Source of the DNA: Blattamonas nauphoetae | Taxonomy: Eukaryota > Preaxostyla > Oxymonadida | Length of the DNA stretch: 64,000 nt | Reading direction: 5' to 3' | Assembly: GCA_033064195.1 (NCBI GenBank) | Contig: JARBJD010000278.1 | Coordinates: 34,803-98,802 of the forward strand | Part shown: piece after piece, positions 1 to 10,981 of the stretch | Position numbering within the stretch: position 1 is the first letter of the stretch | How the letters are laid out: every line of letters begins with the position of its first letter | Translations under genes and position numbers: made by a program | The notes under the pieces: generated by a model | Databases searched by the model: none | The model's input: the letters and a program-made list of their open reading frames with translations, nothing else | Told to the model about the DNA's origin: nothing

Positions 1-1187
1 CCGATGATTCCATCTGGCGCAGGAGAGCAACTGTCGGTGTTAATCCGCAATGGAGAATGTGGCTCGACAGATCCTTGGATTTCCGACTCCGAATTGGGCG
101 CATGTATCAGAGCCATCTCCGTATTGGTTTGATATTGGAGGAGGCGTCCTTGATTTGTTTGCCGACCGGCCGGGAGGATCCATTTTGGGATCGGTCTCAC
201 GTGCATTTCAGTTCTGCGTGATTTGGCTTTCATCCAGGCTCAGTTTGAATTTGATACACATCTGTCGTTTGTCTCTCATCTGTATCTTTCTCTTCTCTCA
301 CGCTGTCCGTTCTTATATCGGTTTTTGACCCTTCGTTTTCGTGTTGATCGATTTGCGAGATTCAGGGATGATATCTTGACTATATCTGAAGATATCCAAA
401 CACAAAATGATTCTTGATATGAGTTCAGATGGATGAACGAAACTAAAGAACGGGAGAGGTTGATGTTTTGTTGAGATAAAGTTTGGAGATGGACATACTG
501 TTTGACATGATCTGAAATCGAAATATGAAAGGACTTCACCAATTTGAGTGTGTTGCTTCATTCGAAACGTCAAAAACTGCGTTGCATGATAAGTTCAGAG
601 TGAAAAGGCAACCCTTTCAAAGGAAGTGGTTTCAAATGAAGAGTTCCAGTTGTTTCCTTGACACTGAAACGAGAGAACGAGACATTGATCAAAAGAACGG
701 TCGATACAATTGTCGCGACATGGAATCACTGAGTGTCCTGATGTCAACACAATCAGCTCATTTTTCTTGTCGATCAAGAGTTCAATTTCGAAGACATAGA
801 AGAGATCTAGATCAAGAGGATGACTACAACATGAAAAATGGATACTGGTACATAGTTGAGTGGACATATCACATGATCCTCAGGATTTCAAGCTTGTGTG
901 ATGAAGATGAGTACTATTCGCATTGATATTTGAGAAGAAGAGAAAGAAGAGAATAGAAAACAATGTAAGAGCAGACTACTGTCGTTATCTCCTTAAATAG
1001 TCTTTCAGTTAGACATGTTCAACGGTCAGATCGATCGAGCGATCCAAAGTCTAAAATAGAGGAGAGTGATCATTAAGAGTAAAATGAATAGAAAAGATCA
1101 TGCAGGGCATCTATGTAACTCAGTCTCCGGAGACAAAAGAGCCAAATAGCAGAGTTGAGGTGCGTTTGAGAAAAATGATGGTTTGAT
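1..1187. other. No supportable gene
   Basis: Several short open frames overlap here on both strands, none with a recognisable domain, intron pattern or paralogue elsewhere in the window. The first 165 bases hold an open frame running in from the left edge, so the tail of an upstream gene is possible. I assign nothing. Confidence 0.4.
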
Positions 1188-1364
1188 AGGACAGATCGGG
1201 CCACCATAGGACACGATAGGACAGGACAGGACAATTGTCCTCCCTCGATTTTATTGTGAAATTCTGACGCAAGTATTGTGAATGTCTCAAAAAGCTTTCA
1301 TGTCCTATGGTTTGAGCCCGATTTAGGATTGTCCTATGATTGTCCTATGGTGGGCGGATCGACC
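1188..1364. repeat. Imperfect inverted repeat rich in GGACA/TGTCC
   Basis: The left arm (1188-1224) has CCACCATAGGACA flanked by more ATAGGACA copies. The right arm (1326-1364) is its reverse complement, with TGTCCTATGGTGGGC. The centre holds a palindromic GGACAATTGTCC. More GGACA/TGTCC motifs recur at 1555-1592. The structure resembles a small foldback or MITE, but I could not define ends or a target duplication. Nothing else is supported up to about 1774. Confidence 0.5.
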
Positions 1365-1774
1365 GCTTTTGGACAACTTTCCCGATTATCATCAAAATAG
1401 TGTGAAAAAAACAGTATTGAAATGATTTTAAAATAAAAAATGTGCATAATTCACTCATCTTTCTCCTCATTTTTCATTTTTGCTTTTCACAGACAGACGA
1501 AGCAGGAAACTGGTTCAATTCCTGTCATCAGCACTTTTATCCAAATTGTCCTCCTCTTTTTGGCTGTCCTGTAGGACAGGACAGGCAGGACATGCGGACC
1601 CAAGCCAAATTAACGATTGCTTTATTTTCATTTTAGCATCACTTGTTCAATAATTACTGGTCTTTCCTGCTGTTTGATTGAAGAATGATAAAAAGAAATG
1701 GAATTGACAGCTCGGTCTGGTTGATCACCCCTTTCTCGTTTTTTTTTAGAACCAAATACCGGAAGCCGGAATGA

Positions 1775-2261
1775 CTGATGATCGAGATGCGGATCACGGA
1801 CAGATGCCAAATATACTTCTCCGAAGGAACGAGAACTTGTTGAAAAATCGTCTCGGGTACAGTCTGTTGTTCATTGTCATCTGTCAATGCGAGAAGTGGA
1901 AGATCAAACGGAGTTGCGAGCCAGAGTGAATAGGTGATGGTTTCCATGAGACAGGTGTGGATATCGACTGCTTCTGCAAAAGAAAGAGACAGTGGATTGA
2001 GAGTTGTGATGAGTTGAGGGAGCAGATCAGCTTTGACGAGGGAGAGTCGGACTTGAGCTGACATATTCATGATCAGATTATCCAGCATCTTCATTGCTGC
2101 TGTGGTGATTGCCTGACTGGCAGAAGAAATGAGCACCCCAATGGACTGTACGAAGTCTGTTGAAGAATCAGCAGTGGTTCGCCCAAGGCTGAGGAGAAAA
2201 GCATCTGCTGATTCTCGAATCGGTGGATCCACAGATGTTAGCTATTTCACAGCTTTCTCTT
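1775..2261 (-). pseudogene. ARM-A family protein, central fragment
   Basis: This matches the middle of the intact relative at 8519-9601: the ESADAF block, ITTAAMKML, LVKADLLPQLIT, LNPLSLSFAEAVDIHTCLM and the PSEKYI motif are all visible. A TAG interrupts the frame just after the EEKAVK motif near 2238, and homology is lost after PSEKYI near 1775, so it cannot make a full product. The missing amino-terminal part lies at 6037-6262, beyond the 2270-6036 insertion. The two pieces were one gene before the insertion. Confidence 0.8.
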
Positions 2262-2269
2262 CCAGAGAC
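2262..2269. repeat. Target-site duplication, left copy
   Basis: CCAGAGAC occurs immediately outside the left end of the 2270-6036 element and again at 6037-6044. In the intact relative the matching codons read through CCAGAGAG once, so the octamer was duplicated on insertion. An 8-bp duplication is typical of hAT transposons. Confidence 0.85.
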
Positions 2270-5200
2270 TAGGCATGGCTGACCGGCACTGACCGGTCAG
2301 TTTTCACCGAAAAGTACTGACGGTCACTGACCGGAGAAATTTCTGAACCCATAGTCGAGAGATATCGTTTCTCCGAAGTGGTTTCCAAAACAACCGAAAT
2401 TCGAATCATTAACCAAAGAATCCTTGAATTTCCTTCGGATATGCCACAATTGATTTATTATCATTGCACTTCAGCTCTATCACTCTTTTTTTCGGAGAGT
2501 AATTCCTCAAATGTTCAGAAAAAACAGTTACGGGCACAAGATCGAGCTTAACATCCTCTCTCAATAAAAAAGTGATAGCTGCCATATTGGATCAGTTCCT
2601 CGCTTATATTTGTCTTGCTTTGAGTTGAGTGGACGAGATCTGAACAATCCACTTCAGGCTGTCGAGGAGAGAGTCGATCCTCCATTCCGAACGAACAGAG
2701 ATGATGTCCGTTGTGTGGTTGAGTGAGTCAGTGCCGTTCCTGATTCTATCTTCAGAGTCCCAGATGTCACATCGAAGAGCGAGGAGGAAGGGGACACCAA
2801 TTTCATCGTGTTCGTCCCACTCAGTTCCAACAGCCCTCCCGAAACCGATCCAAACACGGCAGGAATGTCTGCATCTCCATTCCTGATTGTTCAACCAGAA
2901 ACCACAATCTTCCCCAACGACACTGAAATGGCTGGTTTGGTCTGCGAAGAGGCGAAGAGGATGGTTAGCGAGGAGAGAGTCAGGACAGATTCGGCTGAGG
3001 ATGTTGTGAACTGACCCGTCTTCGAGAGTGTGATTGTGTTTCCAGTGATCATCGCTTTGTGTCCACCACACGAAAACGGCGTCGATTGGTCAAGAGCAGT
3101 TTGGAGTTCGAGCGTGATCGGATTCAGCTTTCCTTCCGTTTTCGAGTCATTCGCTGCTAGTCGGGTCTGAACAAGATCGATTGACGAGCAAGGATTCACA
3201 GAGAAGCCACATAGCTCCCCATCGGACCCACTCGAACTTGCGAATCCTGTCGATCTCACATCAGCCAGGAACAGCACAAGAGGAATATCGTCTGACGAGT
3301 TCACTGTGTTCCATCCTCGATGCATGTCCACCGGCGCTGCCGTTGGAGTGAGTGGGAAAGGCGAGAGGAATGTCATGCTTGTTTTGGTGATGGCTGAGGC
3401 CAGTGACTGTGCTTCCACAAACACTGCAGATCCACTCATAATCGCTGAGCATGATTCGAATGACGTCCCTGCTTCAACAGCGAATGAACCTGTCGATGAG
3501 AGCACAATCGACAAAGCTCCTCCCTTCCCAGACGACGAATACAATTTGAATGTCGTGTCTGCAACCGTCAGTTTCGATCCTGCTCCCAGCTGAGCCAGAA
3601 TCACTCCTCCATCTCCCTCCGACGACACCGACTCGAACGAGCAGTTTGTAATTGACACAATCTGGTTGTTGTTTCCATTTGTGCTCAGGAACGCCCCTCC
3701 TCCACTTTCTGTCTGCCAGAGATCGTTTTGAATTCACAGCCAGTAGACACATACATTGTCGATGCTCCTTCCATTGTGATCATACTTGCCGAGGTCAATG
3801 TGAGCGACGACAACGCAATAGTGCTCAATTCAATGTTCCCTCCCGTTTGAGTGAGAAGAGATGACGACGACGAGAAGCGAACAGCGAAATCGAACACGGT
3901 TCCTGATAGTGCGAGTCTCCCTCCTTCAATCTTGAACAGCGACGCCGTGTGAGCGGCTGAGGGAGGGGTCGTGATTGTCACTGTGCTGGAGAGGGTCAGT
4001 GTGCTTCCTTTCACAACGAGCAGAGACTGTGAGAGCGATGAGGGAAGTGTGATGTCAATCGACGACAAAGTGAGTGAGCCAACTTCCACAATTATCTGTC
4101 CATCAGATTCAAAAAGCAGTGATGCCTCAGAAGACGAAGAGATCGACGCACCTGTCTCAGGGCATTCGAGAAGAGTTGAGAGAGTGATGTTTGAGCCCAG
4201 GCTGATTTCGGTCTTCGTGTGAGTGAGCAGCGAGAAGGCGAAATCGAGTGACGAGCAAGGAAGACGCTCCTGACCACACTTTCCATGATCCCAGAACCCT
4301 TCCGACATAAACACAGCTCCATTCGTGTGTGGATACAAATGATACCCAAGCGGTCCGATGTTCGTCGTGTTTATCGAATCTGACCAAAAAAACTTGCTCC
4401 AACTGAGCTTTAGTCATCGTGGTGTTCGTCCCAATCAGACTCGTCCAATCATCAGAAATGACAGCTCCCACAACTTGTCCCTCCAGAAACACTTCATGAC
4501 TTCCAGTCATCCCAGCTGTGCTGATCGACACACTCTTCATCACAACATCCCCAGACGAGAACGATTCGCGAGAGATGAAAACACTCTTCAGCGACAGTAT
4601 CCACGCTCCACTCATCTTGACGAAGCTGCTGGTTCCAGAGAATGAAGGAGGGACGAATTCGACGCATTCGGGACGAAGAGATCCACCTTTCACATCGAAG
4701 AACGACTTCTGCCGAGATACTCCAATCTGTGAAGCTGTTTCTGTGAAGCCGAGTGAGGTGAGCGAGAGAGAGCCATCAGTAAGATGAGCAAAGCTCTGAG
4801 CGGTCGATTGCATGACCATCAGCGAACGTGCTGAACCCAACCCAGTGACAGTGATGGTCTTCTTGCTGGTGATGGAGAGAGCGATTGACACCCGACACTT
4901 GTTGACCAGCAGAACTGCTCGTCTGTTCCATCTTCTGGGTCGATTGTGATGGACGCTGCGTGAGGGAGAAAGACAGTTGATATGTCTCCATTGACTGAAG
5001 AACGCGGTGATGAACAGACGCTGAACGACGACGCGATGGGAGTGGTGAGGGAGACACTCGACGATGAATCGATGAAGAGCGACGAGGCCGACTGCCCAGC
5101 ACAGTTTTCGAAGAGAAGACCAGAGAGGGCCAGAGTGTCGCAGGATGTGATTGAGAGTGCGACAGACATCGAGACAGATTGAACAACTGCTTGTTTCATC

Positions 5201-6036
5201 TGTCGTGACTCTTCTTCTGCTGCAGGTTTTTCCTCTATTGCTTCTTTCACGTCTACGACTGAGAAAATGTGATATTTTTGGACGCAGTTCAGTTTGACAT
5301 CAGTGAAACTGGAATTCCTAAAAAGAAAGATAGAACCGAGTTTTTTCACTTTCTTAATGAGTCGGGGGAGGAGATTGTACATTTGGTATCTTGTATTCTC
5401 CAATCGGGTGCGACTGACAGTGGATCGATGATATCTTCGTTTCTGAGCAACAATAAGAAAGAAAAGTGATGTGATGAATAAAGAATGATGCATGATACCA
5501 AAGTCTTCACAGATAATAGTGACAAATAAGCAGATTCGCTCGTTCGAAACGAACAAAGTTGAGCCTTGTGATTTGCTTTCGATCTGAACCTTCCCAACAG
5601 CTGGAATAGCTGCAGTTGGTGATTATCAAGTCCGTATCTTCCGTCTCTGATAGTTGGGCTTGCAAAAACGCTATCAGACGAGACAGCTTTGAAGAAGACG
5701 AGGGAGAGGTTGGATCTGCGTGTATTCTAAAGAACAATGAGAAGGTGGCAGAAAAAGAGAGAAATAAGCGTCTCAAATGCATGAATAAGGTAGAGAAGAA
5801 TATAGTGAGACTATTGAGCTCTAAATATTCATAAAGATGGTGATCAAGATGTGCATTGCACAAACAAAAGAAATGAGGCTATCAAACGGTTTCAGGAAGA
5901 TTCTCTGGACATGTAGTTTTGCCGAGTTTCGACTTTTAGGGAAATAGCTCACAATTAAAAGATATATCGAGATCTGACCCTTTGAAGTTTTTTGAACTGA
6001 CACTGACCGACACTTTTGGCCGGTCAGACAAGCCTA
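2270..6036. mobile_element. hAT-like non-autonomous element carrying a beta-helix gene
   Basis: The left end reads TAGGCATGGCTGACCGGC. The reverse complement of the right end reads TAGGCTTGTCTGACCGGC, so 16 of 18 bases match. The element is flanked by the 8-bp duplication CCAGAGAC and splits an ARM-A gene. Subterminal ACTGACCG/CGGTCAG motifs recur near both ends, as hAT elements often show. No transposase is recognisable inside. Most of the interior is a decayed, Ser/Thr-rich beta-helix-type gene on the minus strand. I infer a non-autonomous hAT that captured a host surface-protein gene. The alternative is that the gene arrived in a second, nested event. Confidence 0.75.
2654..5640 (-). pseudogene. 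Decayed beta-helix (Pmp-like) surface protein gene
   Basis: Four long minus-strand stretches (about 4890-5280, 4390-4890, 3715-4390 and 2654-3715) read as one protein when followed from right to left, but they lie in alternating frames. They share a repeat style seen in Chlamydia Pmp-like and protist surface proteins: short hydrophobic beta strands rich in Ser, Thr, Val and Leu (LTLSS, SITNCSF, ISLGSN) and recurring Cys blocks such as CGQERLPCSSL and CGFSVNPCSSI. Frameshifts lie near 4890, 4390 (an A7 run) and 3715, and a TGA near 2891 splits VVSG from TIRNGD. No start or membrane anchor is evident. It lies wholly inside the hAT-like element, so it is probably a captured and decayed copy. The beta-helix call is by pattern only. 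Confidence 0.6.
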
Positions 6037-6262
6037 CCAGAGACACATCAAGTGTAGGCTGTAACATCAACGTGGCAACGAGAGATCGAAAGACAACGGC
6101 CTTTTCATCTTCAGTTCCAGTTTCTTTCTCATCCCAACACACGAAATCAGAACAGTCTGGAGAAGATGATAAACGATGTGAAGAGATACCAGGGCAAAGA
6201 GAACCAGGGGATGTGTTAATCGTCGTGTCAAACGGAGTCATTCTGGTACTTTCTGAGATCAA
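6037..6262 (-). pseudogene. ARM-A family protein, amino-terminal fragment
   Basis: This encodes the start of the ARM-A protein: a Ser/Pro-rich leader, DCS-x-FxxWDE, an acidic run, then VVFRSLVATLMLQPTLD. The match stops at the 8-bp duplication at 6037-6044 and resumes at 2261, on the far side of the hAT-like element. Just upstream (right) is a variant of the CCCATAA motif that precedes most ARM-A starts. Confidence 0.8.
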
Positions 6263-7929
6263 TCACTCTTTATGGGTCAGGAAATAGTCGAGAGATACAA
6301 AGAGTTTGAGATGAAAGTCCCGTCGAAAATGAACAAAGAGATCAGACAACGAAGATTGAGGGAAATCCGTGAATGAAGAGCAAGTCTGTAAACGAAAAAA
6401 TGAAGGTTGACATGACAATGGTGATGAACGACAAATGAATCAGGTCGATAGTGGATATCCGGCACAACATCGTCCACCGTTTGAGTGATCCAATCAGAAT
6501 CCACAAAGATCATTCTGAAACCTCCAGATATCCCGACAAGGAAGATGATCATCATCAGTTCTTGAAAGTTTACTCACAGCGCGAGTCAAACGTCATTCTC
6601 AATCGAAGTGCTGGCTTTCTCAACAATCTGTCCTGCTCTGCCAGATGTCTCCTTCGGAGAGGCGGCCCAGGAATGAATATGTCCGCTGGTTCCTGTCGGT
6701 TTCAATTCCTGTTCTGGAAGGCTCGTGCCCAGCTGGCTGTTTCTTCTGCTCACAAAGACGTGTCGTCATCGACGAGACAGCTGAAGCTATCAGAAGCGGG
6801 TGTCGACCACGCTGGAACTTGCCTGGCCACTGTCGTCATCCATCCAAACTGTCCATCGGTCAGTCCAACCAAGTTCAACACCATCCAGTTCGACATAACT
6901 CCTCCTCCCCAATCTCCTTTGCGATCGGTCAGCAGCCTTCCTTCGATAGTGTCCGCCAAGTCTTCCATTCTCATCTGTCGAGGAAAAATCATCATCGACA
7001 CGCTTTGTCCTCGATTGTTCATATTCAGTTCGAGCAACATCGTGACTGCCAAAACAGAAACTGGAAGTGACAAGTGGGATTCTGCAGTCGATTCAAGGCT
7101 CGAGAAAGCGAGAAAGATGGGCAGCGCAGACATAAAAAGGATAGTGTGACGTCGAGTTGCGAAAGAAGACAGATATGCACGTTTTGGATCTCTTGATGGC
7201 CAAACGATGGGAGAGAGTAGTATTTGAGATACGAGATGAAATAAAGAGAAGGGGCGTCAGCTGCCCATGGAATCTCTGGATTGTATTGACACATGGAGTG
7301 AGCGAAGGCGACGATGTCTTGTGGATCCGGCCAGAAGTGTGGTCACTGCGTAGACTTCATTGCAAGCCGCATGGTCGGCTGTGTCGGCGTTCTGTCAGCA
7401 TGCTGCCGTGTTCGCTTGTGTTCCTTCCACCCAAGTCAGCCAACCACAATCTCGTTCATCCCTCGAATGCGGTTGGAGTTGGCTTTGGGGAAGAGTGATC
7501 AGTTGCGATGTTGTCGGTGAGAACGACGCAATACGACACCGAGCTTCGTCTGCTGTCGCTGTGGAGACAGGCTGAGAGATGAGCGGGAGTGAAGTCCTGC
7601 ACTTCCTCCTCTCGTTCTTTCTCTTCTCGCTTCTCTCCCTCACATCCATGTCAGGAGGATCCGTCATGCTTGTCCATCATCGAGCCATTTCCAGTCGTCC
7701 TGTCGCTCTTACTGTTTCGTCCTTCCCCTCTTCTCTGCAGGTTCTCGTCCCCTTCCCTCGTCCATACTTTATTTCCCTTCAATTTGGAGCGCAATCCGAG
7801 ATTACAAAGAAAGAGAGGAGTGAGCGGTGAAGAACTCGAGAACGAGTCAAAGAAAGCGAACGAGGAAGATTGTCGAGGCCAGTATTGCTTGTGCTTCGAA
7901 TGACAGCCAAAAGGACGCTCGATAGCGAG
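6263..7929. other. No assigned gene
   Basis: Open frames of 90-230 codons overlap on both strands at 6451-7149 and 7157-7667. None shows a domain I recognise, and opposing frames are equally open, which is common in this GC-balanced DNA. A stretch near 7133-7085 on the minus strand would give a hydrophobic, signal-peptide-like start, but the frame runs out without a recognisable body. I leave it unassigned. Confidence 0.4.
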
Positions 7930-8245
7930 TGTGGGGAGGGGAGAGACAGAGAGGACTGGGAGGGTGTGGGAGGTGAGGGAGAGGCAGAGGGGAGTGGGAG
8001 GGTGTGGGTGGTGAGGGAGAGGCAGAGGGGAGTGGGAGGGTGTGGGTGGTGAGGGAGAGGCAGAGGGGAGTGGGAGGGTGTGGGTGGTGAGGGAGAGGCA
8101 GAGGGGAGTGGGAGGGTGTGGGTGGTGAGGGAGAGGCAGAGAGGAATGGGAGGGTGTGGGTGGTGAGGGAGAGGCAGAGGGGAGTGGGAGGGTGTGGGTG
8201 GTGAGGGAGAGGCAGAGGGGAGTGGGAGGGTGTGGGTGGCGACGG
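7930..8245. repeat. 38-bp minisatellite
   Basis: About eight tandem copies of a 38-bp purine-rich unit, with GTGGGTGGTGAGGGAGAGGC as its core. The unit starts at 8003, 8041 and 8079 in an exact 38-base step. Because 38 is not a multiple of three and the unit lacks stops on the minus strand, all three minus frames stay open and give Pro/Ser/His-rich repeats. Those long frames are a by-product of the repeat and I do not call them genes. Confidence 0.9.
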
Positions 8246-8518
8246 AGCAGGGATCGAGAATGGCCGTGAATTGAGCGACGACAGCTGCCGACCTTTCCGA
8301 ATCGTCTTCGGAAGCGCGAGAGTGGCGGCGAAGGTGAAAGAGAGTGTGGCAAACATCGAGCGAGATAGACGAGGGAGGATCCCAATCGTTCCGGCAAAAG
8401 AAACCTTGAAGTGATGTCAGAGTCAACAACGATCACACACAAACAGTGTTTGCTGTCCACAAGAAGCCATAAACAGTTCGAAATGTTCACGGGTGTCTGT
8501 TTGTTACTATTCCTGTTT

Positions 8519-9601
8519 TTAAAGGTTCATCCCGAGAAAATTGTTCCATCTGATCGAGTAGAAGACAATATCACTTCCTGGACGGGTGCTTTTGTCGTTT
8601 CGGAGTTTTACCTCCCTCACATCTTCGATGCCCTCTATTCTCAACATTTGAAGCACTTTCTTCCGCGTCTGTTGCACTTCTCCTCTTTCTGCGTTCCATT
8701 CACGCTGGGCATTGTTCATTCTAGACAGAAAATCCCAGATTGGGAAATCTTTTTCGAAGAATGTCAGGCAACTTGGAATTGTGAGAAAGACTGGCATATG
8801 AAGAACGATTTCCGCTGTCGGTTGGTAAGATGGAGATATTCGGAGGAGTTGGGCAAGGATCGTCATGAACTCATTTGGTAGGTCTCCATCGACGATCGAA
8901 AAGCGGTTCGCACACAAATGACAAATATACTTCTCCGAAGGGATTAGAACTTGCTTCAGTACCGTCTTGTGAACAGTCTGTTGTCCGCTCTCATCTTCAA
9001 TTCCGAGATGTTCGAGTCCAGTCGGAGTTGTCAGCCAGACAGTTGAGGAGATGATTGACATGAGACAGGTGTGGATACCGACTGCTTCTGCAAAAGAAAG
9101 AGACAGTGGATTGAGAGATGTGATGAGTTGAGGGAGTAGATCAGCTTTGACGAGGGGATAGAAAACTCGGGCTGAACACGAAATGGATAGACTCTCGAGA
9201 ATCTTCATTGCAGTTGTTGTGATTGCTTGACTGGGTGAAGAAACGAGCACCACAATGGACTGCACGAAGTCTTTCGAAGATTCATCAGTGGTGTGCCCAA
9301 GGCTGCGGAGAAAAGCATCTGCTGATTCGATATCCTGTGGATCCACAGATTCCAGAAATTGCACTGCTTTCTCTTCCAGAGAGTCATCAAGGACGGGCTG
9401 TATCTTCACTGTAGCAACGAGTGATTGAAAGATTACTGCCTTTTCCTGTTCAGATTCAGGTTCTTCTTCATCCCAATCCAGGAAACGAGAACGATCTACA
9501 GACGATGAAAAGCAGTGGGAAGAGATGTTATGGCGAGTGGAATCAGTGGAGGTGTAAATTGTCGTGTCAATCACGGTCATTGCTTCGGATGCGGAGTTCA
9601 T
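8519..9601 (-). CDS. ARM-A family protein, intact copy (360 aa)
   Basis: The function is unknown. The protein has a Ser/Thr-rich leader (about 1-45), an acidic WDEEEPESEQE segment, then a run of amphipathic helices with ARM/HEAT-like character (about 55-330: VIFQSLVATVK, AVQFLESVDPQD, ITTTAMKILESL, LVKADLLPQLITSLNPLSLSF), ending NNFLGMNL. No signal peptide, membrane segment or catalytic motif is seen. It is the only copy in this window that reads through without a stop or gap. The ATG is directly preceded by CCCATAACGAGCGA, a block kept in front of most copies, so it may be a promoter or start context. The 3' flank (8410-8518) is also shared by the other copies. I remember this as an expanded lineage-specific family. 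ARM/HEAT folding is inferred from pattern. Confidence 0.75.
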   Translation of the reverse strand: MNSASEAMTVIDTTIYTSTDSTRHNISSHCFSSSVDRSRFLDWDEEEPESEQEKAVIFQSLVATVKIQPVLDDSLEEKAVQFLESVDPQDIESADAFLRSLGHTTDESSKDFVQSIVVLVSSPSQAITTTAMKILESLSISCSARVFYPLVKADLLPQLITSLNPLSLSFAEAVGIHTCLMSIISSTVWLTTPTGLEHLGIEDESGQQTVHKTVLKQVLIPSEKYICHLCANRFSIVDGDLPNEFMTILAQLLRISPSYQPTAEIVLHMPVFLTIPSCLTFFEKDFPIWDFLSRMNNAQREWNAERGEVQQTRKKVLQMLRIEGIEDVREVKLRNDKSTRPGSDIVFYSIRWNNFLGMNL

Positions 9602-9794
9602 TCGCTCGTTATGGGTCAGAAGAAGGAATCAGTGAAACAATGATATTTCGATGAAATAGACGTCCAAAATGGAAGAACAAAACATCAAATCATGATGAGT
9701 GAGAGAATCGATGAGCGAAGATGAAGTTTGGACGGAGAACGAGCAATTGATGAGAACAAGTCGTTTCAAACCACGACAAAAGGTGTGACTGAGT

Positions 9795-9998
9795 GGTTCT
9801 GGCTTCACTTGTGTGCATGTCGTTGTTTCACTCTGTGGAAGGACACAACAAGAAGACTCTTGTGAGATTGACGAAAATCACTTCTTCGATACACGCGATG
9901 ATGTGTCCATCAACTTCGGTCAACTCGCTCCAAACACAACACCATCACTGACGAAGGACAAGGAGAGGGAGGAAGAGGGGGGTGTTGTGGACGTCCTG
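9795..9998. repeat. Conserved 5' flank of ARM-A genes, copy 1
   Basis: This stretch upstream of the intact ARM-A gene recurs at 13545-13762 upstream of another ARM-A start. Shared blocks include GGACACAACAAGAAGACTC and GATGATGTGTCCATCAACTT. One plus-strand frame runs through it in copy 1 but stops early in copy 2, so I treat it as duplicated flank, not a gene. From 9999 to 10790 I see nothing I can assign. Confidence 0.6.
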
Positions 9999-10981
9999 AC
10001 AATCGTGTATTGGCAGTATTCTGGCGAAGTCGTTGGGAAATGCGAGTTTTCTCACTTCTCTCAGCCACCCAAAAGCCCTGTTCCATTCCCCGACCACATT
10101 CCTCCTGTGTTCACGTTTCGTCCGAGCATCCATCATTCCTTCAGCACATCCACAATCCACCACTCGTCCCAAAACGATGAGAGACAACTTGCGATTGCGA
10201 GAAAGAGGGGGAGCGAGTGAATAGATACCATCGGCGGTTGAGCAGAACGGCAGAGAACGACGATCAGAACAGGTATTTCGGTGAATTGATGGACTGGTCT
10301 CATTCGACAGAAGAAAGGCGGGTCAGACAGATGTCGAACACAGCATTCCTACGACACCACAAGGTGATGACACACTCTGTCACAAACTGGAAGGTGATCA
10401 AAAGGATCAGGGACATTGGGAGATCTGCGTCCATCACGGTAAGAGAGCCAGATGGAAGAAAAGACGCTCTTCTTCGCCTCTAGTCCAGATCCATCCCTCC
10501 ACTTCGACGAGCAGGAACGAAACACTAGCAGCACTGATCAAGTGTGAAGACACAACGAAGAATCGTGTTTCAGCACAATCTTCCAAACTCGCTTTCCTTT
10601 TCCATTCTCCAAGAAAGCGGTCAAAGGATGGTGGAAGATGAAGGCGAATTCTCAGCAAATCAGAAGTGGTGGCGAGAATTGCTGTCGCATCTGTCAAGCG
10701 ATCGGTTGGTCCGAAGCGGGTGTCAGGGAGATGGAGTGAGTGGAGTCAATTCATTGCTTTCGAATGTCTTCAAAATGCTTGTTTTGTGAGGATTGCACGA
10801 GATTTCTCGGTTTGGGTTGTGTTTTAGGTGCACGATGGTTGAATTGATCCAATTTTTGGATCCATTTGTGCAGGACAACCATGAGGTGATGCCAGAGCCG
10901 ACAAAGAGCACAGACAAACAGTGTTTGTTGTCCAAAGGAAGCCACAATCAGTCCGACAAGAGATCTGTTTCTTGTCTGTTG

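Noticed and set aside
7651..8490. Long Pro/Ser/His-rich minus-strand frames of 169-279 codons
   Set aside because: They exist only because a 38-bp stop-free repeat keeps all three frames open; no domain and no conserved copy.
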